Source of the DNA: CAYWFP01 sp964457365
GTDB lineage: Bacteria > Planctomycetota > SZUA-567
Reading direction: 5' to 3'
DNA: 14,979 nucleotides
Assembly (NCBI GenBank): GCA_964457365.1
Contig: CAYWFP010000094.1
Location: forward strand, 1-14,979
The notes beneath the pieces were generated by a model. It was not told the DNA's origin, made no database searches, and was given only the letters and a program-made list of their open reading frames with translations. A program made the translations under genes and the position numbers. Positions 6,968 through 14,979 of this stretch are shown in pieces; positions within the stretch are counted from its first letter, which is position 1; each line of letters begins with the position of its first letter.

Positions 6968-6996
6968 ACTATGGCCGCGTATGCGTTGTTTGTCAA
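6968..6996 (-). promoter_or_regulatory. Promoter of the CAU tRNA (and probably the ACP-like gene)
   Basis: On the minus strand a perfect TTGACA (6996-6991), a 17-base spacer and CATAGT (6973-6968). The expected start near 6961 is about 17 bases before the mature tRNA. Confidence 0.65.
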
Positions 6997-7015
6997 GACC
7001 GCGGCGCTTTTGCGG

Positions 7016-7044
7016 TTGACGCAGGGCGAGAGGCGGCCTATACC
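7016..7044 (+). promoter_or_regulatory. Promoter of the HAD hydrolase gene
   Basis: TTGACG (7016-7021), a 17-base spacer, then TATACC (7039-7044). The predicted start near 7051 leaves a short leader containing AGGAGG. Confidence 0.6.
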
Positions 7045-7076
7045 CGCAGGCGTATTTTCGACGACAGGAGGCGATG

Positions 7077-7718
7077 ATGCTCAAGGCCGTGATCTTCGAC
7101 ATGGACGGAGTGTTGGTGGACTCCGAGAAATTCATCTGCCGCGCGGCCATCGCGATGTTCGAGGAAAAAGGCTTCGACGTCGCCGCGGACGACTTCAAGC
7201 CTTTCGTCGGCACCGGCGAGAACCGCTACCTCGGCGGCGTGGCGCAGAAACACGGCATCCCGTTCGATCTCGAGCAGGACAAGATGCGGACGTACGCGAT
7301 CTACGACGAGATCATTCGCGGCGCGCTGAAGCCTCTGGCGGGCGTGCAGGAATTCATCCGCGAGTGCCGCGCGCGAAAGCTGAAAACCGCCGTCGCCAGC
7401 AGCGCCGACAAAGTGAAGGTCGAGGCGAACCTGCGCGAGATGAAGCTGGGCGAAGACGCGTTCGATACGCTGGTCAACGGCCTCGATGTCGAACACCGCA
7501 AGCCCAATCCGGAGATCTTCCTGCTGGCCGCGAAACGGATCGGCGTGGCGCCGGAAGCCTGCCTCGTCATCGAGGACGCGGTCACCGGCGTGCAGGCGGC
7601 GAAGGCGGCGGGGATGAAGTGCCTCGGCCTGACCACGAGCTTCACCGCCGAGGAACTGGACGCCGACTGGACCGCCCCGGACCTGGCGCACGCGCCGGAG
7701 GCCGTGCTGGATTGGTAA
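7077..7718 (+). CDS. HAD superfamily hydrolase, subfamily IA (phosphatase or beta-phosphoglucomutase-like)
   Basis: A 213-residue cytoplasmic enzyme of the haloacid dehalogenase superfamily, which transfers phosphate through an aspartyl intermediate. All four motifs are present: FDMDGVLVDSE (Asp8 nucleophile, Asp10 acid/base), AVASSADK (motif II Ser), HRKPNPEIF (motif III Lys) and VIEDAVTGVQAA (motif IV acidic residues for magnesium). A helical cap of the C1 type lies between motifs I and II. Length and motif wording fit the PgmB/phosphoglycolate phosphatase branch, but the substrate cannot be fixed. Two adjacent ATGs occur (7074 and 7077). AGGAGG (7066-7071) is 2 bases from the first and 5 from the second, so I chose the second. 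It has its own promoter and converges on the next gene with three bases between stops. Confidence 0.92.
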   Translation: MLKAVIFDMDGVLVDSEKFICRAAIAMFEEKGFDVAADDFKPFVGTGENRYLGGVAQKHGIPFDLEQDKMRTYAIYDEIIRGALKPLAGVQEFIRECRARKLKTAVASSADKVKVEANLREMKLGEDAFDTLVNGLDVEHRKPNPEIFLLAAKRIGVAPEACLVIEDAVTGVQAAKAAGMKCLGLTTSFTAEELDADWTAPDLAHAPEAVLDW

Positions 7719-7721
7719 CCG

Positions 7722-8780
7722 CTACTCCCACGCCGGGAACATCCTGGTGACGAGCCGGACGGCGTCTTCGGGCGGGGCGAGCGCGTCCCCGGGGGTCTTC
7801 TTCCCCAGTACGAACTCCAGCATAATCTTCAACCGGTCCGCGGCGATCTCCTTCTGCCCGATGAAAAATGGATGCAGCTCAACGTGGGGGATGGTCTCCC
7901 AGTCGCGCCAGTGTTCCTGCAGATGCTCGATGCTGCGCTTGTCAGTAAAGGCGAAGGCGAAGCGGACGTCGTGCTTCCGGATCCGCTTCCACTGGCTCGG
8001 ATCGACCCACGGCGCGTTGACCGGATAGTAGTAATCGCGCTCCTCCTTGCGCCCGGCTGTGTGGCGCGAACCGATGATCAGGGACTTGTCGCAGATCACC
8101 CCGCCGTCGGCGTAATACTCCGGATAACTGACGGCCATCAGTTGCGCCACCACGCCCGCCTCGCCGAGGCCGAGAATGACCGTACGCTTCGAATCCAGAT
8201 GCGGGTATTTCTCGTGCAGCGTCGCGAGCGTGTCGAAGACGAGCAGCATGCGCACGGTATCGGGCACCCCTTCCCCGGCGGCATTGGGCGCGGCGTAGAT
8301 CATCCGCATTCCGTTCAAGACGCCCTGAAACGCCGGCGGCATGGCGGCTTTCTCGCCGCTCTGCAGATGCACGAAGGCGCTCCACGCCGGCAGCCCCTCC
8401 TTCGCCTCGTTCTCCAGTTCCTCGTCCGACATCGTCATCTTGAAGTCGGCCGGCAGGTACACGAGCGCGCTCTGCTCCTTGATCGCGTAGGCGAGTTGTC
8501 TGATCGGGTCGTGCTCGGGGCGCCGGCCTTTCTCGTCGTCGCTCAGTTCTTCGCGCGGGACGACGTTGTTGGAGATCTGGTTGATCTCGTAATAGCGCAG
8601 CATGTACTTGCCGCGCTTGGCTTTGTTGAACATCGCTTTGGGTCGTTTGAAAGCGCGCACGGTCAGGGACATCACCCCGTCGCGCCGGATTTCGTCTTCC
8701 TTCTCTTCTCCGGCGAATCCGAATCGATACAGTGCACAGAAGATAAATAGACACACTGCCAGACGAGATGTCGGATACAT
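7722..8780 (-). CDS. Secreted protein with alpha/beta-hydrolase-like core, nucleophile Ser missing
   Basis: A 352-residue exported protein of unknown function. The signal peptide has Arg6, a hydrophobic core (7-18) and a likely cleavage near GFA|G (after 23). The body has alpha/beta-hydrolase order: a strand SALVYLPADF, then VRMLLVFDTLATLHEKYPH, and a strand-turn-helix VILGLGEAGVVAQLMAVSYP (202-221) placed like the nucleophile elbow of PHB-depolymerase/feruloyl-esterase-type enzymes. Where those have GLSAGG, this reads GLGEAG, with Gly206 in place of Ser. A late strand, RFAFAFTDKRSIEHLQEHW, supplies acidic and His residues. It may be an inactive or non-hydrolytic relative. An AGGGAAAG ribosome-binding site precedes the ATG. 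It is transcribed divergently from AsnRS. Confidence 0.75.
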   Translation of the reverse strand: MYPTSRLAVCLFIFCALYRFGFAGEEKEDEIRRDGVMSLTVRAFKRPKAMFNKAKRGKYMLRYYEINQISNNVVPREELSDDEKGRRPEHDPIRQLAYAIKEQSALVYLPADFKMTMSDEELENEAKEGLPAWSAFVHLQSGEKAAMPPAFQGVLNGMRMIYAAPNAAGEGVPDTVRMLLVFDTLATLHEKYPHLDSKRTVILGLGEAGVVAQLMAVSYPEYYADGGVICDKSLIIGSRHTAGRKEERDYYYPVNAPWVDPSQWKRIRKHDVRFAFAFTDKRSIEHLQEHWRDWETIPHVELHPFFIGQKEIAADRLKIMLEFVLGKKTPGDALAPPEDAVRLVTRMFPAWE

Positions 8781-8815
8781 GACTTTCCCTTTCTTCCCAT
8801 TGGCCTGCTAAACAT

Positions 8816-8843
8816 ATCATACGCACGGAAAAAATCCCGGCAA
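8816..8843 (-). promoter_or_regulatory. Promoter of the secreted hydrolase-like gene
   Basis: On the minus strand TTGCCG (8843-8838), a 16-base spacer and TATGAT (8821-8816). The leader would be about 30 bases and contains the ribosome-binding site. Confidence 0.5.
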
Positions 8844-8866
8844 GGGAAATTCATGTCAGAAAAAAG

Positions 8867-8894
8867 TTCACGCTTGTGGACCTGCCGGTATAAT
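8867..8894 (+). promoter_or_regulatory. Promoter of the asparaginyl-tRNA synthetase gene
   Basis: TTCACG (8867-8872), a 16-base spacer and a perfect TATAAT (8889-8894). Transcription would start near 8901, which excludes the in-frame ATG at 8900 and supports the start at 8936. I see no T-box leader in the short 5' region. Confidence 0.6.
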
Positions 8895-8935
8895 GTCGAT
8901 TGATTCCAAAAACGCAGAGACAACGGGGCTGTTTC

Positions 8936-10320
<1,385 letters not shown>

Positions 10321-10321
<1 letters not shown>

Positions 10322-10360
10322 CGGCGAGTCGCCGCCGACAGTGACGCAACGCGATGTCAC
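10321..10360 (+). other. Two small hairpins after asnS, without a T-tract
   Basis: GCGGCG-AGT-CGCCGC (10321-10335) begins in the asnS stop codon, and GTGAC...GTCAC (10341-10345 with 10356-10360) follows. No T run comes after either, so they are weak or factor-dependent terminator candidates. The rest of the 136-base gap to the next gene holds nothing I can name. Confidence 0.35.
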
Positions 10361-10457
10361 GAAATTGAGATAGGCGCGCTCCCGCTGGTCGCGGAATATT
10401 CATATACAAAAATCGCTCGGGTCGCGTAGTCAACCCGATATCAGACTAGGATAATCC

Positions 10458-11741
10458 ATGCCCGACCGCGACACGCTGCTGAGCCGCCTGCGCCTCGCGA
10501 CGGGGCTGCGCTGGCGGGCGATGCTGAAGCGCCTCACCGCGCGCGCGGCGCACCGCAGCGACAACCCGCAGAGCATCCTCCTGATCAAGCTCCACGGCCT
10601 CGGCGAACTCGTCTGCGCCACGCCGGCGTTTCACGCCGTCCGTCGGCGTTACCCCGAAGCGCGGGCGGAACTGCTGACGCACGAGTCGCTGGCGCCGCTG
10701 TACGAGGGGGCCGAACTCGTCGACCGCATCATTCCGTGGAAAGCGGATAACTTTGCCGAGGCGCGCGAGATGGCGAAGGTGCTCCGGCGCGAACGCGGCG
10801 AACCGTACGACCTGGCGCTCAACTTCGACGGATGCTCTGCCTATTCGCGCTGGGTTGCACTCTCGGTCCCGGCGCACGCGGTCGTCGGTTTCGGCCCCGA
10901 GGGGAAATCGCTTGGCGGATACCTGCCGAGCGTGCCGTGGACGCATAACCGCCATCTGCGCGCCCTGGGACTGGATCTGGTCGCAGCGGTGGACGCGAAC
11001 GAATTCGAGCCCGGCCTTGTCGCGCCGCCGCTGAGCGAGCACGAATGCGCGGTGGCCGACCAGACGCTGCGCAAATCCGCCGATCCGCACGACCGTTTCG
11101 TCGGCATCAATATGAACGTCAGCGAATGGTCGAGCGCGCCGAACTGGCCGGCGGAGAAGTGGGTGCTGCTGGCGCAGACGCTCGAGTCGCTGCCGGAATA
11201 TCGCGTCGTCTTCTTCGGCACGGAGGAGGAGCAGACCTACGTTTCCCGCCACGTCAAGTCGTTGGAGATGATCAACCTCGCGGGCCTGACCACCGCGCGG
11301 CAGTACGCGGCCTTGCTGAGCCGGATGGACCTGTTCGTCAGCCCCGAGTCGGGCGCGGTGCAGCTCGCCGCCGCGCTGGCGGTGCCGACGCTCTCGCTTT
11401 ACGCGCGCGCGCGTTACTTTCACGCTCATCCCCCGGTGGAGGAGCGGCACGTCGTGTTGACCGACCCGCCGGCGCACATCGCCGAGATGGACCTCTCGCT
11501 CCAGGCGTCGCCGCCGCAGCCGGGGCCGCGTACGCACCAGACCACGGTCCACGGCGCCGGCCCCGCGCAATCGATCATCGCCGTGACCGAGACGGCCGAG
11601 AACACCGAGACCGTGCGCGAAAACGCCGCCACGACCGCCGGGCCTCCGATACAGCTGGCTATCCCGCTCGCCGAAGTCCGCCGCGCGGCGCTTGCGCAGT
11701 TGAACCACCTTGCCGAACCGAGCGAGCCGATGTGGGAATGA
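10458..11741 (+). CDS. Glycosyltransferase family 9 (ADP-heptosyltransferase-like) protein
   Basis: A 427-residue enzyme resembling LPS heptosyltransferases, which add sugar to the inner core at the cytoplasmic face of the inner membrane. Family signs are ILLIKLHGLGELVCATPAF (residues ~35-53), YDLALNFDG, GINMNVSEWSSAPNWPAEKW at the start of the second Rossmann domain, and FVSPESGAVQLAAALAVPT. In typical GT9 enzymes the last motif reads D-S/T-G-x-x-H; here it is E297-S-G-A-V-Q302, so the conserved His is Gln. The C-terminus has a Pro/Thr/Ala-rich stretch of ~45 residues before a final helix (AEVRRAALAQLNHL). The basic N-terminus may lie on the membrane. AGGA (10448-10451) precedes the ATG by six bases, though it overlaps a possible -10 (GATAAT, 10450-10455). 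The acceptor is unknown. Confidence 0.85.
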   Translation: MPDRDTLLSRLRLATGLRWRAMLKRLTARAAHRSDNPQSILLIKLHGLGELVCATPAFHAVRRRYPEARAELLTHESLAPLYEGAELVDRIIPWKADNFAEAREMAKVLRRERGEPYDLALNFDGCSAYSRWVALSVPAHAVVGFGPEGKSLGGYLPSVPWTHNRHLRALGLDLVAAVDANEFEPGLVAPPLSEHECAVADQTLRKSADPHDRFVGINMNVSEWSSAPNWPAEKWVLLAQTLESLPEYRVVFFGTEEEQTYVSRHVKSLEMINLAGLTTARQYAALLSRMDLFVSPESGAVQLAAALAVPTLSLYARARYFHAHPPVEERHVVLTDPPAHIAEMDLSLQASPPQPGPRTHQTTVHGAGPAQSIIAVTETAENTETVRENAATTAGPPIQLAIPLAEVRRAALAQLNHLAEPSEPMWE

Positions 11742-11791
11742 GACATGTTTCCCTCACACAGACCGCGATCGCTCCAAATCCAAAACAAACC

Positions 11792-11820
11792 TTGACTTCC
11801 GCACCTGTTCTTCTTACAGA
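11792..11820 (+). promoter_or_regulatory. Possible promoter of the lipoprotein gene
   Basis: TTGACT (11792-11797), a 17-base spacer and a weak TACAGA (11815-11820). The start would fall near 11827, giving a ~30-base leader to the ATG at 11856. Confidence 0.35.
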
Positions 11821-11855
11821 TAATAGTGTCGCGAGCCACCTCTCAGGAGCCTGTC

Positions 11856-12449
11856 ATGACCCGAATCGCGCTTTCCATAGCGCTCGTTGTGAGCGGACTT
11901 TTTCTCACCGGCTGCCCGTATCCGCAGACGTCGCCGCACCTCTCGCCGCAGCACCGGCAGGCCGAGGAAGTCAGCGTCCTCGCTTCGGTCGCGGCGCGAC
12001 ACAACTTCCCCGACACCATGGTTATGCTTTCACCGCAGGAGACGCTCGCGCGTATCCGCGTCATCCTGCAGCGCGAGGGACTGAAGGAGTCGAACTTCTT
12101 CACCCCCCGCCCGCTCCACCGCCGCGCCCGGATGCGTCCGCTGAACATGTACTGGGAATCCACGCGCGTGCTGCAGGCGGGATTCTGCGAGAACGCGATG
12201 TACTCACCGTGGTACCTGATGGTCTTCGTCTGCCCCACCATGGACGGTCGCGTCGCCGTCTGGGTGCGCAAGGGCTACGAAGGGATGAACGACTTCCCGC
12301 CGCAGAGTCTCTACGCCCTGCCCGCGTTCAACAAGAACTGGCGCGCCATCGTTACCCGGCAACTCCAGCAGTCGATCCGGGGCACGGCCAACCCGTATCA
12401 GCCGCCCTCGCCCGAGGCGCCGATGAGCGGACCGACCTATCAACCGTAA
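11856..12449 (+). CDS. Lipoprotein of unknown function
   Basis: A 197-residue protein with a short lipoprotein signal peptide: Arg3, a hydrophobic stretch 4-17 and the lipobox LTGC with Cys20 as the lipidated residue. The next residues are PYPQ with no Asp at +2, so there is no inner-membrane retention signal by the E. coli rule. The mature part has an N-terminal Pro/His/Gln-rich linker, a compact middle region with aromatic beta-like segments (MYWESTRVLQ, SPWYLMVFVCPTMDGRVAVWV) and two further Cys (FCEN and VCP) that might pair. The tail is Pro-rich (PYQPPSPEAPMSGPTYQP). I do not recognise a family. An AGGAG site (11845-11849) supports this start over an upstream in-frame ATG at 11826. Confidence 0.8.
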   Translation: MTRIALSIALVVSGLFLTGCPYPQTSPHLSPQHRQAEEVSVLASVAARHNFPDTMVMLSPQETLARIRVILQREGLKESNFFTPRPLHRRARMRPLNMYWESTRVLQAGFCENAMYSPWYLMVFVCPTMDGRVAVWVRKGYEGMNDFPPQSLYALPAFNKNWRAIVTRQLQQSIRGTANPYQPPSPEAPMSGPTYQP

Positions 12450-12464
12450 GCGGTGACGAAGAAT

Positions 12465-12502
12465 GCCCGGCGGTTTTCGTGACGAACGTTTTCGCGCCGG
12501 GC
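12465..12502. repeat. Inverted repeat between the lipoprotein and GH78-like genes
   Basis: GCCCGGCG (12465-12472) and CGCCGGGC (12495-12502) form a perfect 8-bp stem. Inside lies a small TTCGT-G-ACGAA hairpin (12476-12486). There is no T-tract. In RNA it would give a branched or long hairpin just ahead of the GH78-like start at 12529. It also makes the in-frame ATG at 12463 an unlikely start. Confidence 0.5.
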
Positions 12503-12528
12503 GATTGCCGCAACGGATCGAGAAAACA

Positions 12529-14640
12529 ATGAGCGAACCGACAGGACCGGAAAGCGCGCCCGCGCCGATCGATCCGTTTTACGCCGCCGATCGCGTGTAT
12601 CCCGACCCGAGCGGACTCAGCCTGTTCGCCGAGCCGGGAGACGATCCCTGCTGGCTGTACCTCCCCGGCGCTTTCGAAGCGTGGCTTTTCAACCGGTTGC
12701 GGCACGAGTCGTTCGCCGCCTCTCTGCGGATCTTTCATCCGGGCCGGTTTTCCGATATCTGTGCCGTGCTCTATGTCGTCGGCCAGCCGCACCTCGATGA
12801 GCTTCCCTCGGTCTGTCCCGCGCGTTTCGCCGCCTGCGGCAACCTGCACGTGGAACTGAACGATACGGTCGTGCTGCACCGGCAGGCAACTGGCGACGCT
12901 CCGGAGATTGTCGAGATCGACATCGCTGCGCACCTGCGGCTCGGCGAGAACCGGTTCCGTATGCGCGTCCACGCATTGGGCGAACCGCCCGCGCTGTGGA
13001 TCGATAGCGCGATTGCTTCGGACCGCTGCTGGCAAGTTAGCGCCGACGACAGCTCCTACGAGACGCCCAATCGCCTGCCGTTCGTCGGCACGGAACGTTT
13101 TCCTCATCGCGAGCGTCTGCCGGAGATCACCCTGCGAGCCGCAAAGACGGAGGACGACCTCTGGGATTTCGGCCGGCAGGTCTACGGCCGCCCGGTCGTC
13201 GCGACGACCGGGACGGGGACGGTCCGGTTCTTTCCCGGAGAGACCGCGTCCGAAGCGTTGAACGCCGATGCGCGTTTTCACGAACAGCACATACCCGAAC
13301 TTCGCGTCGCATCGGAGGAAACGGTTTCGCCGGTGGAACTAGCGCTGCGCTTCCTGCGCGTCGAATTGTCGCCGGAGGTGCGGATCGAGAAAATGCAACT
13401 GCTGGCCTCGACGTATCCGGTGCAATACCGCGGCCGCTTCGTCTCCTCCGATCCGCTGCTCGAGCGCGTCTGGCTCCATGCCGCCCATACCCTGCGCCTG
13501 TGCATGCGCGAGGTCTTCCTGGACGGGCTCAAGCGCGACCGACTGCCCTGGGTGGGCGATCTGTACCTCGCCGGCCTGTCCAACGCGTACTCGTTCTTCG
13601 ATCCCGGCATCATGCGGCGTTCGCTGCTGACGCTCTACAGTGCCGAGCCGGAACGAATCGACTGCAACAACATCATCGACTACTCCTTCTTCTGGATCCT
13701 GGCGTTGCACGACTACGTCCTGCATTTCGGCGACATCGACTTTCTGGCCCGGATCGCTCCGCGGCTGGAGCGGTTGCTCCTTTCTCTGGAGGCCAGACGC
13801 GACGAAAGCGGAATGATTCCGACCGCGGCGTGCAACTGGTTGTTCATCGACTGGGCCGAGGTTCACAAGGACGGCTGCAGCGCCTGCCTGGAATTCCTCG
13901 CTCTGCGGGCGTCCGCCTGCGCCGCGCGGCTGTTCGCTTTTCTCGGTGACGAGGCCAAGGCGGCGCAGTGGGAAGAGACGACGGCCCGCAGGAGCGAAGC
14001 GGCGCGCAAGCGCTTCTGGTCCGATGCCGACGGCGCGTTTCGCGACTGCACGGAGAGTTCCAGAACGGGACGACACGCCAACTTGCTGGCCGTGTTGGCG
14101 GAAGTTCCCACGGCCGAGGAGCGGCGGTTATTGGTCGCATCCGTCTTGTGCAATCCGGCTGTCCCGCCGGTCGGCACGCCGTACATGCGCAGTCTGGAAG
14201 CCGCCGCCCTGGCCCGGTGCGGCAGGCGAGACGAATTGCTGCGCATTCTTCGCGGCTACTGGGGCGGGATGATCCGTGCCGGCGCCTCGAGTTTCTGGGA
14301 GCGCTACAGCCCTGCCGACCGGGGCGACCAATCCCTGGCGATGTACGGCCGCCCCTTCGGCGCCAGCCTGTGCCACGCCTGGAGCGCCGGACCGATCTTT
14401 CTTATGAACCGCGAATTGTTCGGCCTCGAACCGTTGGATCCCGGTTGGCAACGCTTCGCCTTGACCCCGAGACGATTGGAACTCGAGCACACCGCCGTCA
14501 CAATCCCCACGCCGCACGGCGCGATCCGAATCGAGCAACGCGCGCACGAAGTTACCGTTGACGTACCTTTCGGCACTACACTGGTCTGTGCGGGAAGGGA
14601 GTCGACCGGACCGGAGCGGGTAACGGTTAAGGTATCCTGA
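12529..14640 (+). CDS. GH78-like (alpha-L-rhamnosidase-related) glycoside hydrolase
   Basis: A 703-residue protein with no signal peptide, so probably cytoplasmic. The N-terminal ~300 residues are beta-rich, as in GH78 accessory domains. The (alpha/alpha)6 barrel carries GH78 landmarks: DGLKRDRLPWVGD (332-344), ASSFWERYSP with Glu591, SLCHAWSAGPIFLM and ELFGLEPLDPGW, followed by a beta domain ending in VDVPFGTTL. In characterised GH78 enzymes such as BsRhaB the first motif reads D...ERxxWxGD, with Glu as the general acid. Here that position is Asp337; Asp332, Asp344 and the likely base Glu591 are kept. I recall this KRDR wording from a rhamnosidase-related subgroup, so the sugar may not be rhamnose. 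The start at 12529 avoids an upstream ATG lying inside an inverted repeat. The gene follows the lipoprotein in the same direction, 79 bases on. Confidence 0.82.
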   Translation: MSEPTGPESAPAPIDPFYAADRVYPDPSGLSLFAEPGDDPCWLYLPGAFEAWLFNRLRHESFAASLRIFHPGRFSDICAVLYVVGQPHLDELPSVCPARFAACGNLHVELNDTVVLHRQATGDAPEIVEIDIAAHLRLGENRFRMRVHALGEPPALWIDSAIASDRCWQVSADDSSYETPNRLPFVGTERFPHRERLPEITLRAAKTEDDLWDFGRQVYGRPVVATTGTGTVRFFPGETASEALNADARFHEQHIPELRVASEETVSPVELALRFLRVELSPEVRIEKMQLLASTYPVQYRGRFVSSDPLLERVWLHAAHTLRLCMREVFLDGLKRDRLPWVGDLYLAGLSNAYSFFDPGIMRRSLLTLYSAEPERIDCNNIIDYSFFWILALHDYVLHFGDIDFLARIAPRLERLLLSLEARRDESGMIPTAACNWLFIDWAEVHKDGCSACLEFLALRASACAARLFAFLGDEAKAAQWEETTARRSEAARKRFWSDADGAFRDCTESSRTGRHANLLAVLAEVPTAEERRLLVASVLCNPAVPPVGTPYMRSLEAAALARCGRRDELLRILRGYWGGMIRAGASSFWERYSPADRGDQSLAMYGRPFGASLCHAWSAGPIFLMNRELFGLEPLDPGWQRFALTPRRLELEHTAVTIPTPHGAIRIEQRAHEVTVDVPFGTTLVCAGRESTGPERVTVKVS

Positions 14641-14782
14641 GCTGCAGGTGTCGAGATCCGGCTCTGTCGCTCTGGTCGTGGCTTATCTCGGCTTCGGCAA
14701 TGACGGGGTATAGTGGCCGGCAACCCTGAAGGACACAAGTCGTCTCGGAGGATTCTTCGGCGAACAAGATACAAGCAAGCAA

Positions 14783-14810
14783 TTGACCTTGTCGAAGAAG
14801 GCGATATACT
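14783..14810 (+). promoter_or_regulatory. Promoter of tRNA-Gly
   Basis: TTGACC (14783-14788), a 16-base spacer and TATACT (14805-14810). The transcript would begin near 14817, about 30 bases before the tRNA. The preceding 14641-14782 shows no gene and no clear terminator. Confidence 0.6.
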
Positions 14811-14847
14811 GGAGGCGATCCTTAAACATAGAACGCGATCCAGACAT

Positions 14848-14921
14848 GCGGGCGTAGCTTAGTGGTAAAGCCCCAGCCTTCCAAGCTGGACACGGGGGTT
14901 CGATTCCCCCCGCCCGCTCCA
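14848..14921 (+). tRNA. tRNA-Gly (anticodon UCC)
   Basis: A full cloverleaf: acceptor GCGGGCG/CGCCCGC, D stem GCTT/AAGC, anticodon stem CCAGC/GCTGG with loop CTTCCAA (anticodon TCC), T arm GGGGG-TTCGATT-CCCCC, discriminator T and an encoded CCA (14919-14921). It reads the GGA/GGG glycine codons. Confidence 0.96.
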
Positions 14922-14929
14922 ACCTTCAG

Positions 14930-14972
14930 AACGCCGGGAATGCCTGATTTTACAGGGGTTTCCGGCGTTTTT
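14930..14972 (+). terminator. Rho-independent terminator after tRNA-Gly
   Basis: An 11-bp stem (14930-14940 with 14959-14969, one G:T wobble) encloses a smaller CCTG/CAGG stem (14943-14946 with 14953-14956) and is followed by TTTTT (14968-14972). It starts nine bases after the tRNA. Confidence 0.85.
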
Positions 14973-14979
14973 CGTTTCC

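Noticed and set aside
6850..6996. N-terminal extension of the ACP-like frame (start at 6996)
   Set aside because: It translates the tRNA (giving SSVGQSRRLITARSGVRVPP) and the tRNA promoter. The ACP-like domain starts at 6849 with its own GGAG site.
8900..8935. Longer N-terminus of asnS starting at 8900
   Set aside because: The TATAAT at 8889-8894 puts the transcript start at about 8901, and the extra 12 residues match nothing in AsnRS.
10365..10406. TTGAGA (10365) with CATATA (10401) as a GT9 promoter
   Set aside because: The spacing is about 30 bases, far from the 15-19 needed.
10446..11708. A 420-codon minus-strand frame opposite the GT9 gene
   Set aside because: Arg-rich shadow with no family motif; the plus strand carries clear GT9 motifs and a ribosome-binding site.
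14683..14922. Minus-strand 79-codon frame at the end of the window
   Set aside because: It reads through tRNA-Gly antisense and gives the familiar spurious peptide AGGIEPPCPAWKAGALPLSY.

Overview
The window is about 15 kb of high-GC bacterial chromosome. It holds nine confident protein-coding genes, two tRNA genes and one transposase remnant. I see no CRISPR array, plasmid or phage module. The gene content points to the PVC group (Kiritimatiellota/Lentisphaerota-like, less likely Planctomycetota): a very large secreted CBM9/DUF6067-type glycoside hydrolase, a URO-D-family protein paired with an AraC regulator, a GH78-like enzyme and an IS701-like transposase remnant. This taxonomic guess rests on recalled family distributions; no marker gene was compared.

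Layout. Bases 1-539: a degraded transposase start (173-319 and beyond), then a promoter/operator-like region. 540-3887: a secreted 1115-residue glycoside hydrolase-like protein with a clear terminator (3909-3944). 4017-4133: a doubtful small ORF. 4118-4894 (-) and 4984-6129 (+): divergent AraC regulator and URO-D-family protein. 6130-6849 (-): a 239-residue membrane protein built from acyl-carrier-protein pieces in permuted order, directly behind a CAU tRNA (6868-6944, -) and probably in its transcript. 7077-7718 (+): HAD phosphatase/phosphomutase. 7722-8780 (-): secreted alpha/beta-hydrolase-like protein lacking the nucleophile Ser. 8936-10321 (+): asparaginyl-tRNA synthetase. 10458-11741 (+): family 9 glycosyltransferase. 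11856-12449 (+): lipoprotein. 12529-14640 (+): GH78-like glycosidase. 14848-14921 (+): tRNA-Gly(UCC) with a terminator.

How the genes may work together. The two glycoside hydrolase-like proteins suggest polysaccharide breakdown; the first is exported, while the GH78-like one has no signal peptide and may act on imported oligosaccharides. The AraC/URO-D pair looks like a regulator with a metabolic target. The GT9 enzyme and the lipoprotein point to the cell envelope. AsnRS and the tRNAs are housekeeping. Most genes seem to be single transcription units with recognisable sigma70-type promoters. The most unusual gene is the permuted ACP-like membrane protein.
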